Positions 37,348 through 46,652 of a DNA stretch of 64,000 nt are shown in pieces; within the stretch, counting starts at the first letter, position 1; each line of letters starts with the position of its first letter. Origin of the DNA: Hymenobacter qilianensis. Lineage in GTDB: Bacteria > Bacteroidota > Bacteroidia > Cytophagales > Hymenobacteraceae. The position numbers and the translations under genes are program-made. The DNA is taken from contig NZ_CP060784.1 in assembly GCF_014489555.1 (NCBI RefSeq), positions 3,720,001 to 3,784,000 of the forward strand, read 5' to 3'. The notes beneath the pieces were generated by a model. The model was not told where the DNA came from, searched no databases, and was given only the letters and a program-made list of their open reading frames with translations.

Positions 37348-37905
37348 ATGAAAGCTGGAAGCCTATTGATTTCGCAGCCCTTCCTGGGCGATCCTAATTT
37401 TGAGCGCAGCGTAGTGCTGCTGTGCCGCCACACCGATGAGGAAGGCTCATTTGGCTTAGTGCTTAATCGGGACACCAACCTGCTGCTGGGCGATGTGCTG
37501 GAGCTGCCCGGTGGCGATGTGCTGCCCGCCGCCCGCCTGCCCCTGGGCCTGGGCGGGCCCGTGCAGCCCGATACGCTCCATTATCTGCACCGCCGCGCCG
37601 ATGTGCCGGGTGCCGTAGCGCTGGGGCACGATGTCTATTGGGGCGGCGACTTCGAAGTGCTGCTGGGCTTGCTGCTCAGTGGCGAGGTTGGGGAAGAAGA
37701 CGTGCGCCTGTACGCGGGCTATTCGGGCTGGACGGCCGACCAGTTGGCGGAGGAGGTGCGCGAAAATGTTTGGATAGTGCATCCCAATGCTGCCGAGAAA
37801 GTCTTTACTTTGACTACTGATGCCTTTTGGCAGTCCATTCTGCGCGAAAAAGGCGGTCGGTACCGGATTTTATCTAACTATCCCACAGATCCACGCCTGA
37901 ATTAG
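37348..37905 (+). CDS. YqgE/AlgH family protein
   Basis: The 185-residue product matches the AlgH/YqgE family: GSLLISQPFLGDPNFERSVV at the start, LLCRHTDEEGSFGLVLNRDT, LPLGLGGPVQPDTLHYLHRR, YWGGDFEVLLGLL and YAGYSGWTADQLAEEVRENV, which are the family's conserved blocks. Cytoplasmic. AlgH was named for an effect on alginate production in Pseudomonas; the biochemical role is not settled, so no function is assigned here. It reads toward the DUF349 gene with about 50 bases between. Confidence 0.92.
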   Translation: MKAGSLLISQPFLGDPNFERSVVLLCRHTDEEGSFGLVLNRDTNLLLGDVLELPGGDVLPAARLPLGLGGPVQPDTLHYLHRRADVPGAVALGHDVYWGGDFEVLLGLLLSGEVGEEDVRLYAGYSGWTADQLAEEVRENVWIVHPNAAEKVFTLTTDAFWQSILREKGGRYRILSNYPTDPRLN

Positions 37906-37958
37906 CCCCCCACTGCCGAGCCCATTGTTTTTTCGGGGCCGGCCTTTTCCTTTGAACT

Positions 37959-40396
37959 ATGCTACCTGACAACCACACCACCGACCCCCTACACTCCGAC
38001 GAAGCATCGGAGTCGCCGATGAGCATTCTGGAGCGTCGGCTGGCCGAGATTCGTGCTAAAGAAGACCCTGCGGCGCAGCCCGTGCCCCCCACGGAGGTGC
38101 CCGCTCTCGCGGCCAACATTCCGGCCGAAACTACCGCTACGGCACCTTCTACCACCACCGACGAAATCACGGAGCGTCCCTCACAAGGTACACCACCCAT
38201 CGCAAATGCCCCCCAGGGAGCCGGCACAGCCGAGGCACCTGCCGCCGAGGTAGCGCCCGAGGCTTCGGGCCACGCAACGCCCGATGCGCCCTCAACTCAG
38301 GAGCCAATCTCTGAACCGCTGGCCCGGGCCGAAGCACATTATGGGCTGCAGAACCCCGGTGTGGAAACGGCTACGCACGCTGCTGCGCCTATTACGCCTG
38401 AGCCGGAGGCTATGCCAGCCAGCGTAGGAAGTGCGGCTAATGACTTATCGGATCAAAAAGCCCCCAGGCAGCCATAACGCCCGAGCCGGAAGCTTTAACC
38501 GGGCAAACCACGGACCCTGAGGAGCCGGAATCGGAAGCGGCGCCAGTTATCGCGATTCGCACGGCCGAAGACCTGGAAAATGCTCCTGACGTGGTTGCTT
38601 CCTTGCCTACTTCCGCTACAGCATCAGCGGCCGTAGCGCACGAAGCAGCAGCTGCCCACGAAGGCGAAGAAGAGGAGGAACTGGTGGCCGAAATCCACGG
38701 CCCCGATTTCAGTCAGCTTGATTTGGCCGCGCAAGCGTCATTCCTGCTGAATATGGTGCATCGAGCTGATGCCCAGCGCAACCGCAAGCAGATCACGGAT
38801 TTTTATCGTCAGTACGAAACCGCGTTGGCTGCTGATCGTCAGCGGGTGGAAGAGGCCGCCGCACCTGATGCGGATGCATCGTATCAGGGTCCGGCTGGTC
38901 ACGCCGAGTTGGTAAAGGCCATGCAGGAGTTTCGCGAGAACCGCGCCCGCGACGCGCGTGCCGAAGACGAGCAGCGTGCCAAAAACCTAGCGCACAAGCA
39001 GGAGCTGCTGGCCCAATTGCGGCTATTGGTAGAGTCGGCGGAGACCAAGGATAGCTCTGCGCGCATCAAAACGCTACAAAACGACTGGAAAACCACCGGC
39101 CCGGTGCCTCAGAAGGATGCCCAGGAGCTGTGGAACAGCTATCACGCCCTGCTCGACATTTATTATAACAATCGCGGCCTCTTCTTCGAAATGAAGGAGC
39201 TGGACCGCCGCCGCAACCTGGAGGCGAAGGAAGCGCTGCTGCGCCGTGCCGAAGCCCTCAGTGAGCAGCCCAGCATTAATAAGGCCTTGCAAGAGCTGCG
39301 GCAGCTTCATGAAGAGTGGAAACATATTGGTCCTGTGCCAAATGAGCAGCGCGACGCTATCTGGCAGCGCTTTCTGCAAGCTTCTGAGCAGGTACACGAC
39401 CGCAAGAAAAGCTTCCTCGATACGCGCTCAACCCAGGAAAACGAGAATCTGACCCGCAAAACGGCACTGCTGGAGCAGATCAGATCGTTCGGGGAGTTCC
39501 AGACGGAGCGGGTAAACGAGTGGCGCAGCAAAACCGACGAGTTGCAAAAGCTGAAAGAAGATTGGGATGCTGCCGGCCTCGTGCCGCGCGAAAAAGCCGA
39601 TCAGCTCAACAAGCAGTTCTGGGGTGCTTATAAAGGCTTTTTCCAGCGCAAAAATCAGTTTTTTAAAGCCCTCGACGAAGAGAAAGGCCAGAACCTCAAG
39701 CGTAAGCTGGAGCTATGCGATCAGGCGGAGGCGGCTCTTGAAAATCCTAATTGGGAAGAGGGCCGCGAAATTGTTATTCGGCTGCAAAAAGAGTGGAAGC
39801 TGATCGGCCGCGTGCCCGAAAAGCAGTCGGATAAAGTCTGGAACCGCTTCCGCACCGCTTGCGATGCCTTTTTTGACCGTAAAAATCAGGAAGCCAAGCA
39901 GCGCGAAGTCAAGGCCCAAATTGTATCGCAGGAGCAGGCTGCCCACCTCGACCGTGTAGCCGACACCGTAGCCGCCCTTACTGCCGATAATCCCGGAACC
40001 ATCGAAGGCTTTCGGGAGCTCGTAGCAGAGTGGCGCGCCTCCGGTGCCTCGGGCGGGCCACGGGCGGAGGAGAAATTCCAGACGCTCATGGGCAAATACC
40101 TCGACACGGTGCCGGGCCTTGCCTATGCCGAACGGGGTGATTTGCTGTTTCAACTGCAAGTTGAGCGCCTCAAGTCGGGTCCTGATGCGCAGCAGGCTCT
40201 TTACAAAAAGGAGCAGGGCTTGCGTCGCGACATCAACGAGCTGGAAAACGACATCGCCACGTTACAGACTAACCTTGAGTTCTTTGCGCGTTCCAAAAAC
40301 GCTAATCAGCTGCGCGAAGAATACCAAGGCCGCATCGACGAAGCCAAACTGCGCATCGACGCGTTGAAAAAACAATTAAAAATTGTGCGTTCATAG
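37959..40396 (+). CDS. DUF349-repeat protein (apparent frameshift at 38461-38465)
   Basis: Repaired length is 812 residues. The N-terminal ~240 residues are a low-complexity Ala/Pro/Glu-rich region. After that come DUF349 repeats, each a helical block with a W-x-x-x-G-x-VP pattern: LQNDWKTTGPVPQKDAQELW, LHEEWKHIGPVPNEQRDAIW, LKEDWDAAGLVPREKADQLN and LQKEWKLIGRVPEKQSDKVW. The C-terminus is a coiled coil (about residues 720-812). As read, the frame stops after DQKAPRQP; one extra C at 38461-38465 gives DQKAPQAAITPEPEALTG and joins the halves. DUF349 proteins are cytoplasmic and uncharacterised. Confidence 0.87.
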
Positions 40397-40439
40397 TTTG
40401 CAAAATGGTCGCAAGGCACTAGTTTTGCGCCACCATTTC

Positions 40440-40512
<73 letters not shown>

Positions 40513-40524
40513 CAAATGCTGCTT

Positions 40525-40560
40525 CAACCCCACCCATCTCGGGTGGGGTTGTTTGTTTTT
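40525..40560 (+). terminator. tRNA terminator
   Basis: CAACCCCACCC at 40525-40535 pairs with GGGTGGGGTTG at 40541-40551, followed by TTTGTTTTT. It is a canonical intrinsic terminator for the tRNA gene. Confidence 0.93.
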
Positions 40561-40622
40561 AGAGGTTTGCAACCTTTCAGGCTCGCTGCGAATCTTACTC
40601 CTGAATCATAATTCAATGGAGT

Positions 40623-41138
40623 ATGAAACGAGTCCTTTATGGCGTAATTGCCAGTCTTGTTCTGTTATGCGGAGGCGGAGCATGTACGCCTGAATCGGTG
40701 CAGCCTCAGCCTGAGTTTTATGTTAAGGCCAACAAGGACGGCACCGCCTGGCTCGTACCCGGCTCTGGTGTCTACGACAAAGCGCAACGCGAATTTTATG
40801 TGTTTGGGGCGCAAAGCGACGGCAGCGCCATACAAGCTTACCTGCGGCTGGGGTTCACCGTTCCTTCAGAGCAGCCCTTGGTAACGGTTGTTCAATCCCC
40901 CACCACGCTGTCGTCCATTCCGGCCACGTGGACCGCGCTCCTCGGCGGCGATGTGCTTGTCGATGGCTACACAGCCGATTCTCTGTCCGGAACGCAATTG
41001 CTGATTACCCGGCTTGATACGATCCAGAAAGTTGTGGAAGGCACGTTTAACACTGCACTGCGGCGCGATGCGCCCTGGTCCCAGCAAGGAGAGATGATTC
41101 GCTTCACCGAGGGTTCTTTTCGGGTCCGGTATCAATAA
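40623..41138 (+). CDS. Hypothetical lipoprotein
   Basis: The 171-residue product starts MKRVLYGVIASLVLLCGGGA, with a lipobox ending GGACT (Cys about residue 21). The mature part has VKANKDGTAWLVPGSGVYDK, a pattern like the DUF6252-type secreted proteins of Bacteroidota, but the family call is uncertain. It contains several Thr/Ser-rich beta segments and no transmembrane span. It stands alone between tRNA-Thr and the kai genes and is followed by a strong terminator at 41179. Function unknown. Confidence 0.65.
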   Translation: MKRVLYGVIASLVLLCGGGACTPESVQPQPEFYVKANKDGTAWLVPGSGVYDKAQREFYVFGAQSDGSAIQAYLRLGFTVPSEQPLVTVVQSPTTLSSIPATWTALLGGDVLVDGYTADSLSGTQLLITRLDTIQKVVEGTFNTALRRDAPWSQQGEMIRFTEGSFRVRYQ

Positions 41139-41178
41139 AGCCAACACAGGAGAAACGCTTGTAGTTGATACTTCTCAA

Positions 41179-41213
41179 AAAAGCCCCCCAACATCTGACT
41201 GGGGGGCTTTTTT
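41179..41213 (+). terminator. Terminator after the hypothetical lipoprotein
   Basis: AAAAAAGCCCCCCA and TGGGGGGCTTTTTT pair across ACATCTGAC. Both runs here are six bases long, a matched case that contrasts with mismatched arms elsewhere. Confidence 0.92.
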
Positions 41214-41286
41214 GTGTGGCTTCATGATAGGTACATCTGTGTCCAGATAACCACTTGGGCTGTAGGCGCCTTCCGCTATTCAAGAC

Positions 41287-41312
41287 TTGAGTTAAAAGAG
41301 TATTTAACTCAA
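41287..41312. promoter_or_regulatory. Perfect 10-bp inverted repeat upstream of kaiC (operator candidate)
   Basis: TTGAGTTAAA at 41287-41296 is exactly complementary to TTTAACTCAA at 41303-41312 with a six-base spacer AGAGTA. The pair lies about 300 bases before the kaiC start. It could bind a dimeric regulator or form a hairpin in a long leader; the AT-rich stem and lack of T-run make a terminator unlikely. Confidence 0.4.
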
Positions 41313-41614
41313 ACTCGTGGAGTATATGGCCGCATAATTCAAATGCTAAGTAGCACTATTAGCAGCTCGTCAATGGCGCATTAAATTTAAAGATTCATCT
41401 TTGAGCATGAGGCGCACTATTTGTAATGCCAAACTCAACTATTATCGGCTCAATCAGTAATAAGAAATTATGCTAAGTATGGTAGTAAATTCTGGTTACG
41501 CCAGTTTACTGCGTATTTGCTAACTGTATAGCTTTTAGGCGCACTTCTACGGATTAAAAGACTGAGAAAGCAGCCTTCGAAAGCGGCGTTCGATTCTGGT
41601 AAATTTTCGATTTC

Positions 41615-43360
41615 ATGCAAGACAAAAAGACTTCTTCCCCTGCTGAGTTGCCTACCTTACCCAAAGCGCCGACGGGAATTGAGGGGTTAGATGAAATTAC
41701 GGAAGGTGGCTTGCCCAAAGGCCGCCCGACGCTGATTTGTGGCAGCGCTGGCTGTGGCAAAACCCTGATGGGGATTGAGTTTTTGGTGAGGGGAGCACTG
41801 GAGTTTGGCGAGCCGGGCGTGTTGATGGCTTTTGAGGAAACGGCCGAAGAACTCACCGCCAACGTTACTTCTCTGGGCTTCGATCTGCCGGCTCTTCAGG
41901 AGCAGAAGCTGCTGCGTGTTGACCACGTACACGTTGACCGCTCGGAGATTGAGGAAACCGGTGAGTACGACTTGGAAGGCCTGTTTATCCGACTGGGCTA
42001 TGCTATCGACTCAATCGGTGCCAAGCGTGTCGTGTTGGATACGATTGAGTCTTTATTTGGCGGTTTTCCGAATGAAGCTGTTTTGCGGTCAGAAATCCGT
42101 CGGTTGTTCCGCTGGCTTAAGGATAGGGGCGTTACTACCGTCATCACCGCTGAGCGGGGCGATGGTACACTAACCCGGCAAGGGCTGGAAGAGTACGTGT
42201 CAGACTGTGTAATTCTGCTCGACAACCGCGTTATTGACCAGATTACCACCCGGCGCCTACGCGTGGTAAAGTACCGCGGCAGCACCCACGGTACGAATGA
42301 GTATCCATATCTGATCAGTGAGGAAGGCATTTCCGTGCTGCCTGTAACTTCCCTCAAGCTGGAGCATGAAGTATCCGATCAGATCGTTTCCTCTGGTGTT
42401 CCGGCTCTCGATGAGATGTTTGGTCGGAAAGGGTTTTATCAAGGCAGCAGTATCCTGCTGACGGGCACCGCTGGCACGGCCAAAACCACGCTGGCTGCTG
42501 CTTTTGCCAACCAAATTGCCAGCCAGAATAAGCGCTGTCTTTATTTTGCCTTCGAAGAGTCGCCGCAGCAGTTGGTGCGCAACATGCGCTCAGTCGGCGT
42601 CGATTTAGCTCCCTGGATCGAGCAAGGGTTGCTGCATATTGAAGCGTCGCGGCCTACGCTGAATGGCCTGGAGCGGCACCTGGTTGTTATTCATAAGCTA
42701 GTGAAGGAGCTCAAGCCTGATGCAGTCGTGATTGACCCGATCAGCAATCTGATCAACGTCGGTAATGTTAACGAGGTGCGCAGCATGCTCACGCGCCTCA
42801 TTGATTTCCTGAAAGTAAACAACATCACGGCCCTGTTTACGGCTCTTATCAGCGGCCGCACCAATCAGCTGGACGCGACTGAAGAGGGCGTGTCATCGTT
42901 AGTCGATACGTGGATTAGCGTGCGGGATCTGGAAGGCGTAGGTGAGCGCAACCGCGGCCTCAGCATTCTGAAATCGCGGGGCATGTCGCACTCCAATCAA
43001 GTACGCGAGTTTGTGGTTACTGACCACGGAATTCAACTCCTGGACGTCGTAATCGGGCCAACAGGCATTGTAACTGGGGCCAGCCGCCTTACTCAGCAGC
43101 TACAGGAGCAGGCCCAAGAATTGGCACTTCGGCAAGAGCTGGAGCGCAAAGACAGGGAGCTGGAGCGTCGGCGCCGCGTGTTGGAAGCCACTATTGCTAA
43201 TTTGCGCACGGAGTTTGAATCAGTCGAAGAAGAGTTGCGGCAAATCAATAGTGAGGAGCTAACCCGGCACCAGACTTTTACCGAAGGCAGAACAGCCGCC
43301 GTAAGTGAAATGTCGGGTCGGGGAGCCCCTGGCCACAATACCAAATCAAATAATCAATAA
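41615..43360 (+). CDS. kaiC: KaiC-like double-domain RecA-family ATPase/kinase
   Basis: The 581-residue protein has two KaiC domains. CI (about 18-245): Walker A GSAGCGKT at 43-50, catalytic Glu pair in FEET (74-75), Walker B RVVLDTIE near 140. CII (about 250-490): Walker A GTAGTAKT at 284-291, Glu pair in FEES (314-315), Walker B AVVIDPIS near 373. The residues matching the cyanobacterial Ser431/Thr432 phosphosites appear as Ser427-Ser428 in EEGVSSLVDTW. A coiled coil of about 60 residues (490-550) replaces the KaiA-binding tail. It leads an operon with two kaiB genes and a histidine kinase. Clock function is not implied: such KaiC proteins occur without KaiA. Confidence 0.95.
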   Translation: MQDKKTSSPAELPTLPKAPTGIEGLDEITEGGLPKGRPTLICGSAGCGKTLMGIEFLVRGALEFGEPGVLMAFEETAEELTANVTSLGFDLPALQEQKLLRVDHVHVDRSEIEETGEYDLEGLFIRLGYAIDSIGAKRVVLDTIESLFGGFPNEAVLRSEIRRLFRWLKDRGVTTVITAERGDGTLTRQGLEEYVSDCVILLDNRVIDQITTRRLRVVKYRGSTHGTNEYPYLISEEGISVLPVTSLKLEHEVSDQIVSSGVPALDEMFGRKGFYQGSSILLTGTAGTAKTTLAAAFANQIASQNKRCLYFAFEESPQQLVRNMRSVGVDLAPWIEQGLLHIEASRPTLNGLERHLVVIHKLVKELKPDAVVIDPISNLINVGNVNEVRSMLTRLIDFLKVNNITALFTALISGRTNQLDATEEGVSSLVDTWISVRDLEGVGERNRGLSILKSRGMSHSNQVREFVVTDHGIQLLDVVIGPTGIVTGASRLTQQLQEQAQELALRQELERKDRELERRRRVLEATIANLRTEFESVEEELRQINSEELTRHQTFTEGRTAAVSEMSGRGAPGHNTKSNNQ

Positions 43361-43375
43361 GCCTCTTATCCTGTG

Positions 43376-43708
43376 ATGGAAACGAACCCGGATACGACGA
43401 CTGAGGGCATGGATAAGGAGTATTGGGAGTTGCGGCTATACGTGGCCGGTCAGACTCCCAAATCGGTGGCTGCCATAGCCAACCTAAAAAAGTACTGCGA
43501 ACAGCACTTGCTAGGGCGTTATAAATTGGAAGTAATTGACCTACTGCAACACCCTCAGTTAGCTGAGGGCGACCAAATATTGGCTATTCCTACGCTGGTG
43601 CGGAAAGTGCCCGTGCCTATTCGCAAAATTATTGGTGACCTTTCTAATGAAGAGCGTGTGTTGGTGGGGCTAGACATCCGGCCTATAGAGAGCAAACTAA
43701 CCCGATAG
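43376..43708 (+). CDS. kaiB: KaiB-like protein, copy 1
   Basis: The 110-residue product has the KaiB thioredoxin-like core: YWELRLYVAGQTPKSVAAIA, NLKKYCEQHLLGRYKLEVID, LLQHPQLAEGDQILAIPTLV and RKIIGDLSNEERVLVGLDI. The YVAG-T, ID--P-A-and IPTLV blocks are the family's signature. KaiB binds KaiC CI in cyanobacteria after a fold switch; the same may hold here. ATG 43376 was preferred to the GTG at 43373. It follows kaiC by 15 bases and precedes the second kaiB by one base. Confidence 0.93.
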   Translation: METNPDTTTEGMDKEYWELRLYVAGQTPKSVAAIANLKKYCEQHLLGRYKLEVIDLLQHPQLAEGDQILAIPTLVRKVPVPIRKIIGDLSNEERVLVGLDIRPIESKLTR

Positions 43709-43709
43709 A

Positions 43710-44045
43710 ATGGAGGCAGAAGGAAGTTTGGAACAAGAGCCGGAAGCGGCCGAGTACGTACTGCATCTATACATAACCGGAGCTACTCCTAATTCGACGC
43801 GGGCGGTGCGAAACATCAAGGAAATCTGTGAGTTGTATCTGCAAGGCCGATATGAGTTGATTATCGTAGATATATACCAACAGCCTGAGCTAGCCCAACA
43901 AGAGCAGCTTATTGGAGTACCCACGTTAGTCAAAAAGCGCCCTGGGCTGATTCGTCGGCTTGTGGGTGACCTCTCAAATCGGGAGCGAGTGCTGGCCGCG
44001 CTGGGGCTGACATCGCCATCTGACCGCAACAGCACGAATGGCTGA
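43710..44045 (+). CDS. kaiB: KaiB-like protein, copy 2
   Basis: The 111-residue second KaiB reads YVLHLYITGATPNSTRAVRN, IKEICELYLQGRYELIIVDI, YQQPELAQQEQLIGVPTLVK and RRLVGDLSNRERVLAALGL. It differs from copy 1 at about half of positions while keeping the core, so the duplication is old and the two may not be interchangeable. The start is ATG 43710. Its end overlaps the kinase start by eight bases, so translation is coupled to the kinase. Confidence 0.93.
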   Translation: MEAEGSLEQEPEAAEYVLHLYITGATPNSTRAVRNIKEICELYLQGRYELIIVDIYQQPELAQQEQLIGVPTLVKKRPGLIRRLVGDLSNRERVLAALGLTSPSDRNSTNG

Positions 44046-45765
44046 ACACCTGCCGCCCTTATCTACTGACTTAGCCCGTGAAAACGAGGAATTGCGTTAT
44101 CAGCTACAGGAAGCTGAGGAACTCATTTCTGCTATTCGGTCGGGGTCGGTAGATGCGCTGGCGGTGCAGGGAACCGATGGCCCTCGTATTTATACCCTGC
44201 AAGGCGCCGATCAGGTTTACCGAACTCTGATTGAGCAGATGAGTGAAGGGGCGCTGCTACTCAGCCAGGATTCCATGATTCTCTATTGCAACGCTAGTCT
44301 GGCCCGTCTGCTCGACTGCGCACTAGAGGAATTGATGGGGGGCTTTTTTAACGACTTTGTCCCCGCTGACTTTCGCGCCTATTGGGACGCTTTGCTGGTA
44401 GCGGGTTGGGCAGGCAAAAGCAAGGGCGAGCTGCCCCTGCAAACCCAGGCTGGCGTACTGGTGCCCTTCTCTCTGTCGATGAACGTGTTGGAATTCAATG
44501 AAGCGCCTGCCCTGGCCGTGATTGTAACCAACCTCTCGGCCCAACGGGAAATAAAGGCCATCCGAGCGCAGGTAGCTGAGCAAAACGAGGTTATTGACCG
44601 CAAAAATGAAGAGCTGAAGCGGCAGGAAGCCGCCCGCCTCATAATGGAGCAGGCTGCCGCCGAAGCCAACCGAATGCTGGAAGGAATTCCGCAGATTGCC
44701 TGGACGGCTAATGTGGAGGGTAAAAACACCTACCTCAACCGACGCTGGTTTGATTTTATTGGTAAGCCCATTCAGTCCGGATTAGATGAGGGCTTTGAAA
44801 CTCGCCTACACCCGGATGATGCGGGCCTGGCAAGGGCGCGCTGGCAGCACTGCTTGCGCACCGGGGAGGCATTTGAGATAGAATACCGCTTTCGCGACGG
44901 CGCCGATAATTACCGCTGGATGCTGGGCCGAGCGCTACCTTCCTACAATGATCAGGGGGCAATTATGCAGTGGATTGGCACTTTCACTGATATTCACGAG
45001 CACAAGCTGGCACTGGAGCGTATAGATCAGGCCCAGCGCCAGCTACACGAAAATAACGATCAGTTGACGCGTGCCAACGTGGATCTGGACAACTTCATCT
45101 ACACTGCTTCCCACGACTTAAAAGCGCCCATCAGCAATATTGAAGGGTTGTTGCAGGCCTTGCTGGTAGAAATACCGAGTGGCGCTTCTGACAGTCAGCA
45201 GGCTGACCAGGTGCAGCCCATTATGGCCATGATGCAGGACTCAGTGGAGCGATTTAAGCGCACCATCGAACACCTGACGGAGGTAACCAAGCTGCAAAAA
45301 GAACAGGTGCAGCCCTTGGAGCTAGTGGAGCTGGAGCCTATTATTGAGGATGTGCGGCTGGATCTGGAACCGCTGCTGCGCGAGGCGGAGGGCCTTTTGG
45401 AAGTAAATGTGGCCAATTGCCCGGCGGTATCCTTTGCCGAAAAAAACCTGCGCAGTGTCATTTATAATCTGCTCAGCAATGCTATCAAATATCGTTCGCC
45501 GGAGCGGGCGCCGCACGTGCGGCTACAGTGCCGCGAGGAGGATGGCTACGCGGTGCTCACAGTGCAGGATAATTGCTTAGGTATCAACCTAGCCAATAAT
45601 GAAAAGCGGCTCTTTGGCATGTTTCAGCGCCTCCACGACCACGTAGATGGCAGCGGCATCGGTCTGTACATGGTTAAGAAGATGGTAGAGAATGTGGGGG
45701 GCAAAATTGAAGTAGAAAGTGAAGTCGGCGTAGGCTCTACCTTCACCGTTTACTTCAAGCGGTAG
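44038..45765 (+). CDS. PAS-domain sensor histidine kinase of the kai operon
   Basis: The 575-residue protein is cytoplasmic, with no transmembrane span. Order: N-terminal coiled coil (10-40), PAS 1 (about 58-165), a coiled linker (170-212), PAS 2 with PAC (about 214-325), HisKA with phospho-acceptor His359 in TASHDLKAP, and HATPase_c with N box NLLSNAIKYRSP (477-488), G1 box DNCLGI (511-516, the usual Gly replaced by Cys) and G2 box GSGIGLYM (538-545). No KaiB-like sensor domain as in SasA is present; association with KaiC/KaiB is inferred from the operon. The response regulator is not in the window. An intact G6 run lies in frame at 44337-44342. Confidence 0.94.
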   Translation: MAEHLPPLSTDLARENEELRYQLQEAEELISAIRSGSVDALAVQGTDGPRIYTLQGADQVYRTLIEQMSEGALLLSQDSMILYCNASLARLLDCALEELMGGFFNDFVPADFRAYWDALLVAGWAGKSKGELPLQTQAGVLVPFSLSMNVLEFNEAPALAVIVTNLSAQREIKAIRAQVAEQNEVIDRKNEELKRQEAARLIMEQAAAEANRMLEGIPQIAWTANVEGKNTYLNRRWFDFIGKPIQSGLDEGFETRLHPDDAGLARARWQHCLRTGEAFEIEYRFRDGADNYRWMLGRALPSYNDQGAIMQWIGTFTDIHEHKLALERIDQAQRQLHENNDQLTRANVDLDNFIYTASHDLKAPISNIEGLLQALLVEIPSGASDSQQADQVQPIMAMMQDSVERFKRTIEHLTEVTKLQKEQVQPLELVELEPIIEDVRLDLEPLLREAEGLLEVNVANCPAVSFAEKNLRSVIYNLLSNAIKYRSPERAPHVRLQCREEDGYAVLTVQDNCLGINLANNEKRLFGMFQRLHDHVDGSGIGLYMVKKMVENVGGKIEVESEVGVGSTFTVYFKR

Positions 45766-45801
45766 GTTGCGTTACAGAAGCTCAGCGCTACGGAATTTTG
45801 A

Positions 45802-45847
45802 CATACAAAAAGGGCCTTTCCATATGAGGAAAGGCCCTTTTTGTATG
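45802..45847. terminator. Terminator between the kai operon and the fasciclin gene
   Basis: CATACAAAAAGGGCCTTTCC at 45802-45821 pairs perfectly with 45828-45847 (GGAAAGGCCC, then TTTTTGTATG). It lies between convergent genes and serves both. Confidence 0.92.
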
Positions 45848-45875
45848 CTGTAAATAAGCGGAATGCAAGGGAAGC

Positions 45876-46451
45876 CTACTTAGGCAGCATCACTTTGTCG
45901 ATGACGTGAATTACGCCATTGCTTTGCATTACGTCGTAGGTAGAGATGGTAGAAGTATTGCCCGATTCGTCCATCAGGACTACGTTTTTGGGCCCATTCA
46001 TGGTAGCTTTCAAGGTGCCGCCGCTTACTGTTTTGAGTGTCGCAGTGCCTTTGCCGGCCTTGATGGCAGCCATGATTTTGTCGGCGGTCATGCTGCCGGC
46101 TACCACGTGGTAAGTCAGAACTTTGCTTAGCTGAGCCTTATTTTCTGGCTTCAGCAGCGACTCGACTGTGCCAGCGGGTAGGTTTTCGAAGGCATCATTC
46201 ACTGGAGCAAATACGGTAAAAGGACCCTTGCCCTGCAGCGTTTCAACCAAGCCGGCAGCTTTTACAGCGGCTACAAGCGTGGTGTGGTCGGCAGAATTAA
46301 GAGCATTGGCAACAATGTTTTTGCTAGGAAGCATAGCCTGGCCACCTACCATTATATTGGCCATAGCCATCTGGGCCTGGGCGTGAGCCGATTGCACTGT
46401 TGCGGTACCAATTAGGCAAAAAAGGGCAATAGAAAGCTTTTTGCGTTTCAT
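45876..46451 (-). CDS. Secreted fasciclin (FAS1) domain protein
   Basis: The 191-residue product has a signal peptide (MKRKKLSIALFCLIGTATVQ, cleavage near AHAQA) and one FAS1 domain: NIVANALNSADHTTLVAAVK, AAGLVETLQGKGPFTVFAPV, NDAFENLP, LSKVLTYHVVAGSMTADKI and NGVIHVIDKVMLPK. The FTVFAPVNDAF and YHVV blocks are diagnostic. Such proteins are secreted and linked with adhesion or matrix interaction; the target is unknown. It is single-gene and convergent with the kai operon. Confidence 0.93.
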   Translation of the reverse strand: MKRKKLSIALFCLIGTATVQSAHAQAQMAMANIMVGGQAMLPSKNIVANALNSADHTTLVAAVKAAGLVETLQGKGPFTVFAPVNDAFENLPAGTVESLLKPENKAQLSKVLTYHVVAGSMTADKIMAAIKAGKGTATLKTVSGGTLKATMNGPKNVVLMDESGNTSTISTYDVMQSNGVIHVIDKVMLPK

Positions 46452-46652
46452 GCTTTAGGATGAATTGAAGGTGGGTTTTTGAGGTTGATGGCATTTACGC
46501 CCCAACTATGGCAACCGGATTTACCCAAAGCAGAAATATTTTACTTCGCCTATCTACTTTCTGTCAATTCATTCGAAATGAGCCTGTTTCGGCTTTCAAA
46601 ATAACTGATGCACCTGCGCATCCAATCACTTTACATGCTTGCAACCAAACAG

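Larger units (their letters stand above)
41139..41614. other. Terminator, inverted repeat and promoter region upstream of kaiC
   Basis: This 476-base gap carries the terminator at 41179-41213, a perfect 10-bp inverted repeat at 41287-41312 and a smaller palindrome AAAGATTCATCTTT at 41389-41402. It is AT-rich relative to the genes. No Bacteroidota consensus promoter could be assigned with confidence. Confidence 0.5.

Noticed and set aside
41615..43360. KaiC considered as RadA or DnaB-like RecA protein
   Set aside because: Two KaiC domains with EE pairs, the Ser-Ser site region and adjacent kaiB genes identify KaiC.
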